DNA of 64,000 nucleotides from Polytrichum commune (lineage: Eukaryota; Streptophyta; Polytrichopsida; Polytrichales; Polytrichaceae), in contig OX485808.1 of the NCBI GenBank assembly GCA_950295325.1, forward strand, positions 17,938,527 through 18,002,526, read 5' to 3'. A program made the position numbers and the translations under genes. A model generated the notes under the pieces. It was not told the DNA's origin. It did not search any database and saw only the letters and a program-made list of their open reading frames with translations. How positions within the stretch are numbered: the stretch's first letter is position 1; every line of letters starts with the position of its first letter. Positions 1 to 12,305 of this stretch are shown here, in pieces.

Positions 1-265
1 TATCAAAGGTAGTCCCTTTTGGTGAAAGCCAAAAAACAATAAAGGCCCATATCAAGACTAAAACCTTGGCCTAAACGTGGATCCATTTGTGTTGTGCAAG
101 GGGGATCTATCTGGATCTTAGAAATGAAGTTGAACTTCCAATGCAAGGAAATTGATGGTATTGGTATATTAGAGTTAAATTATACATGTTAATAGTGATT
201 CATGTTTATCTAAGCTTGGTGCTAGATAGAATAATTATTTTACGTCAAACTAAAATACATGTGAC

Positions 266-1885
266 ATGGATGGTTGTGTGCAGGCATTGGGCCATTCTCT
301 TCAAACTTTGGTTATCACGCATTCAGATCCTCATATTGACCTTGCCCTTTCCGACATGAAGGAATTACGAATATTGATATGTGATAGCACCATCAATTTG
401 ATTTCAATACCACAAAATTTGCATTGCCTCTGTTATTCCGGAAACGATTTTATGATTGGGAGTCCCTTGAGACAGAATATTCTAAAGGTACCCAAAAATA
501 ATCAATTGGCATTTTTGAATCGGTCGGGCGTTAAACGTACATATGGCTTTTGGAAATGCTTTGAGAGAAAAACTCTAAGTTATTTCAATGAAAAGGCCAT
601 ATCAGGCTTTACTGTAAAGCATTACAATTTGCGATACTTGAACCTTGTTGGGTGTAATTCATTACGGTCTTGCCCTGGTGTGGGTGACTTATTTGCCTTG
701 GAGGAACTTTCTTTTGACTCTTGTCCAAACCTTAAAGAGTTGCCCAACCTTCAACAACTCACACGTTTACGGAAGTTGAACATTTGTTCTTGTGCTTCAA
801 TCGTAGTGGTGCCGGGGTTAGGCAACTTAGTGGCCTTGGAGGAACTTTCTTTTCACTCTTGTCCAAACCTTAAAGAGTTGCCCAACCTACAACAACTCAC
901 GCGTTTACGGAAATTGAACATTGAACGTTGTGCTTCAATCGTAGCGGTGCCGGGGTTAGGCAACTTAGTGGCCTTGGTGGAGTTTATAGCCACATATTGC
1001 GATAGCCTTGTTGCATTGCCAATCATCCACAAGCTCACAAACTTGCAGACATTGGATTTGAGTTACTCCTTTTCACTTAAAGGGGTTTTAGGCTTAAGCG
1101 AACTAATAGCATTGCAAACATTAAGAATTGAGCATCAAGCACTACAAGGTGGCTTTAATCTTCACAAGTTGAACAAATTAGTCACCCTCCGTGTGTGGAA
1201 TTGGAGGGGACCACCAACTTTTAGCGATGTGGTGAGTTTGGAAGATCTAGAGATATGGTTGTCGGGGGAGGGCATTGAAAGGATGCCCAACCTCTTGAAT
1301 CTAGCAAGATTACAAAGGGTAGTCATAAGTGACTGCGCCTTTAGGGATGTGTCATGTTTGGGCAACTTGATTTCCTTACGAAGTTTATCAATCTCATGGT
1401 GCCGTAGCTTGGAGACATTACCTGATGTGTACAAGTTGACAAGACTAGAAAAATTGGAAGTGGAGTTCTGCCGAAATATTGTGGTATGGGCAGGGGTGAG
1501 CATATCAAAGTCCTCGGACACTCTTTGGGTCGACCACCCTCAAATTGGAACTGCAATGGCACTACACACTTTAACACTTGGGGTGCTTTTGGGATGCAGA
1601 GAGCTACCAGATATGAGTTTGTTCCCAGAATTGAAAGTGTTGACTATTATGGATTGTCCGAGGTTGGAGAGGCTGATCAACACTATGCCCATGACTGCGT
1701 TGGAAGGGCTTAGAATAGAGCATTGCCACGAATTGCAACAAGTGCCCGATTTGAGTCAGTGTAGGCTTTTGAGATACTGCAGGATTTGGGATTGTGGGAA
1801 AATATCTTTGAGTACGGATGAGATTATGAAGCTACAAGCAATGTGTCCTGGGCTAGAGTTAGATGTGCCCCTAGGAAGCCATTGA
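266..1885 (+). CDS. C-terminal leucine-rich-repeat exon of an NLR-like protein (partial gene)
   Basis: The frame is open for 539 codons to a TGA at 1883-1885. From about residue 120 it reads as some fifteen LRRs of 22-24 residues with the pattern LxxLxxLxLxxCxxLxxLP, for example LRKLNICSCASIVVVPGL. This is the repeat style of plant NBS-LRR immune receptors, where the LRR domain takes part in recognition and autoinhibition. No NB-ARC, TIR or coiled-coil domain is visible, and the frame does not extend to the window edge. A strong splice acceptor (TGTGTGCAG, ending at 283) lies just inside the frame, so the ATG at 266 is probably intronic and the real exon likely begins at 284 as the last exon of a gene whose 5' part lies to the left. 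Two 46-residue blocks (about nt 695-832 and 833-970) are near-identical tandem copies. It could also be a gene fragment. Confidence 0.72.
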   Translation: MDGCVQALGHSLQTLVITHSDPHIDLALSDMKELRILICDSTINLISIPQNLHCLCYSGNDFMIGSPLRQNILKVPKNNQLAFLNRSGVKRTYGFWKCFERKTLSYFNEKAISGFTVKHYNLRYLNLVGCNSLRSCPGVGDLFALEELSFDSCPNLKELPNLQQLTRLRKLNICSCASIVVVPGLGNLVALEELSFHSCPNLKELPNLQQLTRLRKLNIERCASIVAVPGLGNLVALVEFIATYCDSLVALPIIHKLTNLQTLDLSYSFSLKGVLGLSELIALQTLRIEHQALQGGFNLHKLNKLVTLRVWNWRGPPTFSDVVSLEDLEIWLSGEGIERMPNLLNLARLQRVVISDCAFRDVSCLGNLISLRSLSISWCRSLETLPDVYKLTRLEKLEVEFCRNIVVWAGVSISKSSDTLWVDHPQIGTAMALHTLTLGVLLGCRELPDMSLFPELKVLTIMDCPRLERLINTMPMTALEGLRIEHCHELQQVPDLSQCRLLRYCRIWDCGKISLSTDEIMKLQAMCPGLELDVPLGSH

Positions 1886-2548
1886 AGAGGAGCAAAAGAA
1901 TTGATTGGGCGTTTCATACTGGTGATCCACACTTGTAGTTGCAGGCTTGAAATGGGCATGGCTATGTACAAGTGGATGAAACGCATGTGATTGAAACTGC
2001 TCTACTTTCAAAGGCTTTTGTCTCATACTCATCCCTGTATGGTCTCACAAATGTTCAAAAGTGTAAATTTGAGAGTGCAAAGTAGTAGATGGGCTTTCAA
2101 CTAGTGTATATAGTTATGGTGACCCTCAAGGCGATCACACCCCCTTACATTTTGTAATAACGTGCAATAATGGGGAATTTAATTTGGGGGGGGGGGGGGT
2201 ATTTATGCACCTCAATATTTTTCCCTCCCTATTTGTAAATAAAAAACTACTTTTACGTATTTCTTAGGACCATTTATTTATTTGTAAATTTTTAGATAGG
2301 CTAATTTTGGCACTATATATATACATATATATATTATACAAGTATCAAATAGTGGACTGAGTACTATAGCATTGCGAAACCAACTATGTGACCAACAAAG
2401 ATTCCATACCATTCAAATTGTCATTCATTTGGTTTTTATTAGTAATACCAATCCTAAACCATTCAAAATACCATTCAAAACAAAACCAATAGCACTTAAA
2501 GCTAGTTAAAGGGCTACCAATAAATTCGGAGACAACAAAATATACAAG
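1886..2548. other. Non-coding stretch 3' of the LRR exon
   Basis: No convincing coding frame. It holds a G14 run (2186-2199), a short TA-rich tract near 2318-2336, and a segment at about 2130-2175 resembling one end of the Mutator-like MITE found at 43,246-43,658 (shared GGCGATCACA...CCCCTTA core). It separates the LRR exon from the transposase relic. Confidence 0.5.
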
Positions 2549-5500
2549 TTGAAATTGACAAGCATCCAGCAATGTCCCACATGTTCAGCATTGTTGCAAA
2601 ACCCAACTGCTGTTGAGGAGCACCAACACATATATTGCACTAAGTTGGAGCGATTGTGTAAGAATAGAACACAATGTCATGAGTTTCTAGAGCACTGGAG
2701 GCATCGGAATGAGTGGCGTAGCATCGAATCTGACAGTCATCCTTAAAAAATATCCGAATTTTGGGATGGATCCAAGTTTCGAATGAACCAAGCATTTTGG
2801 GATCCTGATCGACAGTGGGAGCTCCCAGTGAGATGTGCCAATGAAGAGTGTGCACAAGTTTATCGTGCTTTTCCCTCTGCTTGTGAAGAGTTACTACATG
2901 GGTGGAATGAGAATACTCAAGAGTACATCTTTAGATGCGCAGCGTGCTCTACAACTGTACATAGTAAGAAGACTTTTGTTCAGGTTAGTTTCAACTCTAC
3001 TTTTTTTATTAGCTTCTGGAATGAATGTATATTTATAAATTAATTTGGGGTCCTTGAAACTCATTTCGATGTCAAAACAACTCAAAAAAAAATCCAAGCT
3101 CTCTCTCTCTCTCTCTACTTCCCAGTCAACCTTGTATGATGCTGAACTGTAATATCCATGTGATATTTGGACGTGTCTCATGCAATGTATAGCTGCCACA
3201 TGGCAACAAGAATAACTCTATACATTATCAAAAGCTGTAGCAGGCACGGATAGGTCACTTAGTGCATTTTAAAAACGACGTGCGGCATAATATAGAGAGG
3301 ATTAAAATCATTTGAAATAAAAATTATAAAGGAATTCCAAATAATGAAGGGGCCATTAAATGTAGACAATCCCATTATAAGTAAGTTAGATGGACATAAA
3401 ATGTGGGCCATTATTCTTTTGTAAAATTAATATAGGGGCTGAAGATAAGGATCCTAGAAGGTATGTTTAGTATGTTTGCTATGGTCTCCTATGTGTTTTC
3501 TTCATAACTTTGTTTGCAATGATATTACTGTTTGCACCCTTCTTTGTTTCCATGGTTTCCCTTAACACTCGTCAATGCGTTAGGAAGTAGATTAGCTTTT
3601 ATTACTTAAAAGGAATATAGAGTACAAAAAAATGCAGTGACTTGGACAATATAAGTAATGGAAGGGTGCAAACAAATGGGCCATTTTTGAAATTTAAGTA
3701 ATTATAGGGAGGCTTTAATTCAACCCTTGAAGATAAATAGCCCCAAAACAAAAAACCCCCAGCCGCACGTGGTGCACAAAAATGCCTTAGAGTGACCTAC
3801 CCGTGGTAGCAGGAAGCACTCTATGGTAGTAATTGGTAGTAATTAAGTTCAAATTGTAAGTGGCAACAAGCGACTACACTAAATATGAAATTTAGTATCA
3901 CCAATTCTTATTGTCATTCCAATTTGTGCCCTTTTCAAAATACTTTACATAGATTACACTTTGGCTCCGTATCTGGGGAGGTTCTTGGGCATAATTGGTC
4001 CAAATCTTATTGTTTCCAAGTCCAATTGGTTACATGGTGTGACGTCCGGTTTCTCTTCAACGATTTGAGATATATTCCACAGATTCCTCTAAATTGATGG
4101 GTAATTTTATTGAAGTCTTGAACTTCAACTGGTTATGTCTCAAACCCAACCAATTCATCTGTAATGAAATTACAGATGAACTGTAATTTCATCTGTAATT
4201 ATCTGTTCATCTGTAAGAGGCTCTAATGTAAGGTTACGTATACTAGTATTGGAATTAACAATGGTGTGACACTTGGAATATATAAATTCAAATACGAAGG
4301 TGAGCTACGAATATACTTTCAGATTTACCTAATTATGTTAATAAAAAAATATAAATTCTAGGACATAATTCAAGAGCAGTAATGAGTTTGAGATATAACT
4401 TTCAAATACAGTCAAATTGGGCTTGGTTTGAACTTCAATGCATTTACACTACGCTCCAACATGGGTCAAATACCACAGTGATATATACTAATATTTTATT
4501 AGCTTCTTAAGTCAAAAGCTAGCTCCAAGAAGGGTTCAAGGACCTGGACTTCCTAATTAAGTGTATTCGGATCCTCAAAGTCAAACTTCCTTACTCACGG
4601 TTTAATCTAGTGCTGGGATGTTTTGAAATAGAAGCCCAAAATCATGTGTGTCTGTGTGTGTGTGTTTTTAATATGTGTGTTGAAATGAATGTTTTGATTA
4701 CATTTTTGTTTTGTTTTTATTTTATGTAAATGACATTATGACTGCAAGGTAAAATCACAACAAAGGAACGAGCCAACACGAAGCTGCCAATATGACACAA
4801 AATCACACCAAGCCAATTTTTTTTTTTTGTATTTATAAATGAATGGCATGTTTTGTTATAAATACTGATTGTGAGTCTACTGTTTGTTTGAATTAGGGAG
4901 ATCCAAGAAATTTTGCTTTAGCAGGTCATTGGGATGGTTTTCTGAGTGCTTCTACAAAGTTCAAGAATACATGGACAGTTGAACTTGAAATCATGAATGG
5001 TGGAAAGAATAATATTCTTGGCCCTATTCCTCTAGTGTTTATTCCGGCTTCCTCGAAGGAGATTATCAAGCAATCCGAAGACCATATCCTCACAATGTTC
5101 TTAGAGCCATTGTTTCGAGATTTGGAGGCCCTTTTTACAACTGGTTTTTTGGTGGACTACAACTACCCCCAACATCTCATCTCCTCTAATTTGCCAATCC
5201 TTGAGAATGAGTTGGCTAGGCTAAGAGGGATGCTAATGCTTTGGACAGGTGATCATCCCGCTCAGACAAAAATTGGTGGATTAAAAGATAAAGGATATAA
5301 TGCATGCCGAAGGGATGTGATGGTAGAAGGTTTATTTGAAAGGAGAGTTGTTTACCATGACAATCGAAGTCAAGCATGCTATCCACCACCATTGCGGAGT
5401 ATGAAGAATCTTATATCTGAAGTAGTTATCAAAGTTTAGCATATAAATCAACATTTTGTTCTTTATTATAGGATATGATCATAGATAGTTCAATTTGTTC

Positions 5501-7762
5501 AAATTATGTTGTATTAGCTTATTTTCATTGATCATATTTATGAATTTGATTTTGATGGTATCAGGTACATAACTTGAAGAAAGTTGATTCAAGACAGATG
5601 TGCATCACTGGTATTTCAAAGCTTTGGCGACTATATTACCTGTATGAGATTAATATCTCGTTGGATTTGGTTTATGATGTGATGCACATCTTACCATTGT
5701 GCAATTTAAAAAAATATGTTTGTAAACTGAAAGAGGAGTGCCACTCAAGAGGTGATATTCTTGAGAAAGCTTTAGTAGAAGTTAGTGCTTATAGACCTAC
5801 TGACCTCGGTGCTAGATGGCCTACTGGCATCAATGATAGACTTGGATATTGGAAAGCAGAAGAGTTTGTGCTTTTCATACAGTGGTGTTTACCGTATATC
5901 TTGGATCGACTGGGTTACAAAAAAGATGAAGAGTTTTGTCTTTTGGGGCTGATTTTAGTGGAAATCTCTCGAATATTCTTTACCCATTCTCGAACACATG
6001 GGTGGACATTTGAGGCAATAACCATTGCAAGGGAATATCTAGCTGCTTGGAGGGTCCGTTGGGAAGAGCTTTATGGACCTAATGGATCCATCCTTGAACA
6101 CGTAGCTGGTAATATTGCATTGTAACTTTTTATGTGTTAATTTCGCTTTCTTTTATATTATGTTATTATTGTGACATGCATATGTTGGATAGTAGTGATT
6201 ATTGATTCCATCGTTTGAATTGTAGGGAATGGTGAGATATTGGACGATGTACTACGACATGGATCACATGACATCTTCTGGTGCTTTAGGCATGAAAAGA
6301 AGGTGTCAAGTTATGTCAACATCAAAACCAACAAGAAGGAAAATGAACTTACATATGCAGCTTACCATGGGAGAACAAGATTTAGTTCCTTATATAAGCA
6401 GAAGCAAATTGATTTGGACATGTTACTTCCGCCTCATAGAGCTATTCATTTGTTGCATGATCATTTGATGACTTCATCAAGAAGGCATGGAGTTGAAGGT
6501 ATGTGAAATTGAGGAGTGTTTCTCAATTCTGTTTTGTACATGCATTATTAAAATTTTGTTTATTATCTGCTATGTTGAGGCATAGGGAACAATCAGTGAC
6601 CAATCTCAATGCGTTCCATTGAAACAACTTCCATTTTAATTGATTGTTAGTTTTATTCTTTGTATACTTATTCTTTCAACATGAACAAGTATTAATGGTG
6701 GGTTTGTTGAACATAATGATGTGTTTGCATACAGGTGTCTATCTGGATAAATGCTCTTTAGATCACTCAGACGGATGTTTTGTGACATCGTCTCAAGATA
6801 CTGCCATTGAATTATGGAAACTTTTTCCAACTCTTCCAAATTGTACATGCAAAGAAGTCTTGCAGAGAAAAGGGGTCGGCGTGGGATGGAAAAGTGGAAA
6901 CAAACGGCTAATGAGTAAGACAGTAAAGGCATACCTTACAGAATATTGGAGGAAAAAAGGGCTGATGAATGAGGAGAGCGGACATCAATTCAAGGACGAG
7001 ATTGAAAGAATGTCATTTTTGATCCACAGGGGAACACACTATAAGATGAATGATTTAGTAGTGGTTAGGCCTGATGGGGTCGAGGAGTGCGAAGAGATGG
7101 ACTACTTGTCTTGGACTTGGAAGGCTAAAATAATGAGTATTTTTGTACATGAGTTCATGGGAGTACATGAAGTTTTTTTCCGTGCTGAGTATTTTGACCA
7201 AGTACCATCAAGTGAAGGAAACTGCTCAGCAAAACACTCTGAGCTCTCTTCTATGAGAATCTTAAAATCAAACCCTCGGCAACACTTTGGAGATGGTACA
7301 CGACCTGTCAACCAATTACTTCACAAATTCATTAAACACCCGATACCTATTAGGAAAGACGCAATAGTGGCTTATGAATTATGTGATCTGAGTGTCAGGT
7401 CTCATTTGCTCTCAGATGGTCATAGAAGTGTTCTACCACCTTGGCCCGAAGTTGGGAAATTGTATTGGTTTGAAGCAAGTCAAGGTTTAGGGAAGTTCAA
7501 TTTAGGTGTCGTGAGACGGGTGTCACTGCCGAGGCACTTACAAATTGAAGAAGCTGGAGAGGTTGAGGGAGATCAAAATGATCCAGATGTAGGGTTGGTT
7601 CATATGAGTCAATTGAGGAAAATTGTAGGCAAAGAAAGGGAATATCAAGCGTCAATGAAGGACTTTCCTCTTTCGTGGAGATGCCTTGGAGAGTACGTGA
7701 TGTCAAATTATCACGTGACACAAATCAAGAAGGGTATTCCCATCTCATGGGGAGGTGTGTAG
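2549..7762 (+). pseudogene. Degenerate five-exon CACTA-like (TNP2-related) transposase gene
   Basis: Exons inferred from frame and GT-AG sites: A about 2567-2983, B 4897-5421, C 5565-6108, D 6226-6498, E 6735-7762 (TAG stop); the phases agree across all junctions. Exon A has zinc-ribbon-like cysteine pairs (CPTC, CAAC). Exon B carries GHWDGF, FLEPLFRDLEALF and LMLWTGDHPAQ. Exon C has LVYDVMHILPL. These correspond in order to conserved blocks of TNP2-type transposases (LxPLxxEL, WTxxDxPA, DxMH), so the aspartates of GHWDGF and TGDHPA are likely catalytic. Exon E has a C-terminal region (about 7040-7230) with an embedded WTWKAKIMSIFVHEF motif. An in-frame TAA at 2744-2746 in exon A and the missing 5' exons make it a pseudogene. 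Copy B preserves a related reading of the same exons. Confidence 0.66.
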
Positions 7763-8814
7763 ACAAACATTTGTTCTACCTCAAGGTATGTATGTGTAGG
7801 TTGGTATTTGGTCGATAGTGTGGAGATTTGTGTCTCATGAAATGCCAAGGGGCTCAAATTTTAGGTGGATTTATACAGACAAATTACTTAGACAACTGCT
7901 GCTTGGATATGGTTTATTGCAGGACAGTGTTTAGATTTCAATTCTCATGAGCAGTTCTCTGTTTTCTTAGAAAGTTTTCTCTGCTCTCTGTTTTCTCTGT
8001 TTAGATATTCCTGTTTTCCAAGTTTACCCTAGTTGAAATTTCCTTGTCCTTGTGTATGGAGAGAAATAGACCCAAAATGGAAATGGTGGGACGTAAACAT
8101 TTAGGATGTCGACTAACTGAGAAGCTCCTTGTTGACCAAATGCATTCTCATGTGGTGCTAAAGACATGTACAACCAGAGAGAGGTTGGTACAGTACTGTC
8201 CTCTGAGCACACTTTGCATGGGAAGATGATGATCAATGAACGGTGAGAATCGACCGCTAGTTACAGATGAACCGGTTGAGTTTGAGAAATAACTGGTTGA
8301 GATTCACTCCTGAACAGCAAGTATTATTGGCCATATATACTTCTAATGTGCTTATATCTTTTGTCCTTTTCTGATTGCCAGGTGGCAGCAACCGAAGGCC
8401 TGTAAAGTCCTTGGTTGTTGGGAGGCCGATACTGTTAGCTTTGCAAGATATTGATGGAAGTCCATCCTTCTTGGTATGCTTCTTCTATATGAAAAATTAA
8501 AAGAATTTAATTTCATTATGAGGGACTCAGTAAAGTTTACCTCAAGTATCTAAGTTTGTAGATATCTGTTTGAGAACAGATTCATAGATTTTATGCATAT
8601 ATGAAGATGTGTTTTCTAATTAGATTTGATTTTCTGTCAAACAGGGGTTGGAGTTGAGGGAATTTTGCGCCAGTCTGCTGATGTTTTCCTTCTGTTAAAT
8701 CACCTTGTTAATTTGGAAGGTGGTATAGTGTGGTTGTTGAGTCAATGGGGTAATTTCTTTATTTTCCTTACAACTTCCATTCTGGATGCCCTATATGCAT
8801 GTCCCTTCAATGTT

Positions 8815-9134
8815 AATGTGCAAGTTTCCCTGAATGAAAATGCCCTGCGAGAAAAACAAACAATTTCCCTTCAATGTTAATGTGCAAGTTTCCCTATATA
8901 ATAATTCCCTGCAAGAACTAAATGTAATTCCCTGTTATCACTTAAAATTGTGGGAAATAATAGTATCTTCCCTACAATAAAAACGATCCATTTCCCTCTA
9001 ACATAAAATCTTTTATAATATCCCTACAAGGATACATTCAAACACAGGGAATACATACAAACTAGGAAAGGAGACAGGGAAAACGAAAGAAATCTCCGAA
9101 ACATACACAGGGAAAATGAAAAAAGCTCCTTGTG
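8815..9134 (+). repeat. Subterminal TTCCCT repeat field of CACTA-like copy A
   Basis: About eleven copies of a TTCCCT core lie here. The first eight read on the plus strand (near 8826, 8869, 8889, 8908, 8929 and onward) and the last three read inverted as AGGGAA (near 9047, 9076, 9107). The field ends at the terminal CTTGTG. Known CACTA elements carry such short subterminal motifs as binding sites of their accessory protein; assigning that role here is inference. Confidence 0.5.
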
Positions 9135-9965
9135 CATGAGAACAACTATAGGGTGCTTTTTATTCATTGGCAAGAAAAATTATAGAAACTTTGGATCCAC
9201 CATAGCTTACTTAAATTGCGAAACATGTGATTATATATAATTAAGAATAAGTGGAAAACCCCCACTTTAGGTTTGAGGTAGAAAGAAATTAGTATGACAA
9301 AAATAATAGATGGATTTTTAAAAAATAAAATGAGTATATTCACATGTAATACATGCAAAATGGATGAAAATTGAGCGATTGGGTCATGATATGTACACTC
9401 TTCTTTCACCAATATATAGCAACGTGGATATACGCCATACCATATTGGAGTCTTGAGTTTGCCTTTATACGGAATGAGTAAATCAAAATTTTATAAGTAA
9501 TTTAGCATCATTTGAAATAGTCTAGGTTTTCTTTTATATTTACTTATAGGGTGCTGAATATTTGGTGAAGTTACTTTTTTCTACTTAAAGGATTCTCTAA
9601 AATTCAAATGAGGAGGTAAATAACCTTTGTACACACGTGATTACATAACACAAGAGGGAGTGATCCCCCCAAGGACCTTGGGAAGTTGTAAAGCTCGTTT
9701 TGGGTTGTGTCTTGCATTTTTTAGGGGGGGGGGGGGGGGGTCGGCACCGGTTCTTTCCCACTAGATTGGGTCCCATCCTTGTGGATTAGCAAGGGTCCTC
9801 CCCAACTCTCGACCTTGGCTCTCATTTTGCTCTAGAGCTCGGAGAGCTTCTAGGTGCTCCTAAAGGTGATCAAGGAGGTGGCTATCTTGCACCTCACATA
9901 GAAGGTGTCCGATTGATGTTGGGAGAGAATATGCATTATATGAGCATGACATGCATTTTTAAGTA
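9135..9965. other. Non-coding interval with a G17 tract
   Basis: AT-rich DNA without a credible frame. A run of 17 G at 9724-9740 precedes a short GC-richer stretch (9740-9930). Nothing else recognised. Confidence 0.4.
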
Positions 9966-10440
9966 CACTCTAAACTCCGTAGAGTCACACTTGTGGAAAC
10001 CAAAGTGCATGTGATATTACGGAGTTTTTTAATGTTAACATGGATGTGTGATACTATAGAATTAGTGTAGCATGTGACATTATGGAATAACACAAAGGAG
10101 ATGTGAGGACAATTTGAATTCGTTCTCCCGTCACCTACGCTAGTGTCGTCCACTCCACTTGGCCTTCCTAGGCGATGTGGCGGACGCATGCAACAACATT
10201 CAACAAGTGGCATAAGAAGAAGAAAAAGAAGAAGATACTCCACATGTTGACACATGGTGCAATGCGAGGGTGTGGGTTGACTTCTTGGTTGGTTTGCATT
10301 AATGACAAAATTCATGATATAAGGGTGAGAAATATGACAATAAGGAGTGAGATTTGAACTACTAACATCGGATCCCTAGGGTTTCGGGATATTAGAGAGC
10401 GAGTGACATTATGGAGGGTGATATTACGGAGTTTAGGGTG
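9966..10440. mobile_element. TIR element (475 bp) flanked by TA, Tc1/mariner-like
   Basis: Left end CACTCTAAACTCCGTA and right end (reverse complement) CACCCTAAACTCCGTA match at 15 of 16 positions. TA dinucleotides sit on both sides (9964-9965 and 10,441-10,442), consistent with a TA target duplication. The same family occurs at 21,839-22,167 and 42,600-42,927. There is no coding capacity. Confidence 0.6.
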
Positions 10441-10558
10441 TATAAGACAAGATTGGAGAAGGCTGAGGGTACATTAATTGGGATATGGTAAGACCTAGTC
10501 ACTATAGTTATTGCATCCCATACGAGAGGTGCATGTCAAATGTACTTAAATGACTTGT

Positions 10559-12305
10559 TTTTCTTAATTGGTATGTGGTTTGGTGACGATCAAAGAGCAA
10601 ACATCATAAACATACATGTTTAGTAGAGATTGGACTACATCTTTCAATGTTGATAACTACTCTACATTAAAAAATGAACACAATTGGGAGGTTAACAAGT
10701 CCATAAACATGTGCTTTCAATAACTATAACTAAATCAAGGGAGGTTCGATTTTTCAATATGGTTTGTCAGATGTTTCATCCACGATGCACGCCCATACTC
10801 AACACCAAATGGGGGACGTTAAAATTCCCCCCACGAACTTATAGGGGAGGCAGATTCGGGCAAGGGCAGCCGCCCAGCTAGAAATTTCTGATTTTGTGGA
10901 CCTGACTGAAAATTGTTGCCCGCCCGCCCGACTTTGAAAAAACCATTGCCCTTGCATTCTTGAAGGCCACTTATCCACAAACCCCATATCGAGTGCACTT
11001 CACCTTCAAGGTCCAAAATCTAACATATATGTTTACTTCCATTGAGTAAATAAGCAATTGACCAAGATTTCATTTTCAAAATGAAACCGTCAATAATTCC
11101 AATATGTCTATTTTATCATTAATTAGGCTTAATTAATTTGGTAAGCATACTTTTTGATTTAATTGGTCTTAATTAGGATTAATTAGAATTAACTAGACTT
11201 AATTACATTCAATCACACTTAATTAATTTAAATTCATACGAATACTTTGTGAAAGTAGAAGGTATTAACTAAAAGATTATAATATTTAACATACTAAATT
11301 TAAACCACTAATTTTAGTTCCATTTTAGAATGACAAAGACTCTTGCAAAGGCAAGTCACAAAAATCAAAACCTCGGTGCTAATGAGGGTTTCATAATATA
11401 TTTGACTTCCTAGTTATTTACATGCTTTATTGACGATTTCATTTTGGAAATGAAATCCCAATCAATTGCTTATTTACTTAATGGAATTGAACATATATAT
11501 TAGATTTTGGACCTTGAAGATGAAGTGCACTCAATATGAGATTTATGAATAAGTGGCCTTCAAGAATGCAAGGGCAATGGTTTTTTCGAAGTCGAGCGAT
11601 TGGGCAACAATTTTCGGTCGGATTCAGAAAATCTGGAATTTCTAGCCAGGCGGTTGCTCCTGCCCGAATCTACCTCCCCTATAAGTTCGTGGGGGAACTT
11701 TAACGTCCCCCACACCAAACTAATCTTTAATCAACGGATAACTTTAATCACACAAACTATGAAGTCTATGTGCAAATTGGATATGGTCCCAATTTTTGTT
11801 CTGGTAACTATATATGAATGGCTACTTGTCTCAGTCATCGTTGTCATGCAGGGTTGTTGATTCTTAAATTGAAAATTTAAGTCATCCCAATTATGAACAC
11901 CTTTGAGTGTGGAGTACTTAAATCAATTCAAAGAGTTGGGCCCTAATCTTAGTTTAACATGTGTCTATATGGAGTTCGTTGTTTGACCCTCATCTAAGCA
12001 AACACAGGTGCAATAAAAAGTATGTGGATGTTGTTTGGTTCTATTTTCATGTTCTCCAACTTCTACCGATTAGATTTACTCGTCAAATTTTGTGTTGCAT
12101 TAGGAAATCTACTCTAAAATACTTGTAAAAGCCAGATTGAAAACCATTATATATATGTATATATATAGGTCCTCTTAATTGTGTTCAATTTTGAGTGTAG
12201 AGTAGTTATCCAAACTGGAAGATGTAGTCCAATCTCTACTGAACACGTTTGCTTATGATGTGTGCTCTTTGATCCTCACTGAACCACACACCAATCAAAT
12301 ATAGG
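10559..12305. repeat. Inverted pair of about 140-bp arms enclosing a Mutator-like element
   Basis: The segment at about 10,559-10,693 (containing AGAGATTGGACTACATCTT) recurs in reverse orientation at about 12,170-12,305. Related direct copies lie near 17,960-18,095 and 35,150-35,290, and a weaker one near 34,220-34,330. The pair may be the ends of a larger TIR element that later received the foldback element at 10,811-11,711, or two independent insertions of one repeat. Confidence 0.5.
10811..11711. mobile_element. Foldback Mutator-like MITE with about 290-bp inverted arms and 9-bp target duplication
   Basis: The two ends are long inverted copies. The left arm begins GGGGGACGTTAAAATTCCCC. 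The right arm, reverse-complemented, begins GGGGGACGTTAAAGTTCCCC and stays similar for about 290 bp. Flanking direct repeats are ACACCAAAT (10,802-10,810) and ACACCAAAC (11,712-11,720), 8 of 9 matching, which fits the 9-bp duplication of the Mutator superfamily. The interior has no open frame, so the element is non-autonomous. Confidence 0.72.

Larger units (their letters stand above)
2549..9134 (+). mobile_element. CACTA-like DNA transposon, copy A (5' end not found)
   Basis: The element is defined by the decayed transposase gene at 2.5-7.8 kb and by its 3' terminus. The 3' end is a field of TTCCCT / AGGGAA motifs (about 8,815-9,120) closing with GCTCCTTGTG at 9,125-9,134. The same gene in copy B (49.6-51.85 kb, minus strand) also ends in a TTCCCT-rich field closed by CACAAGGAAC, so CACAAGG is probably the terminal repeat. 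Subterminal repeats next to a CACxA terminus are a known hallmark of the CACTA (En/Spm) superfamily. I could not find a matching 5' terminus or a 3-bp target duplication, so the left border is only the start of recognisable coding sequence. Confidence 0.55.

Noticed and set aside
1162-1577. Minus-strand frames across the LRR exon
   Set aside because: Antisense shadows of the LRR coding frame.
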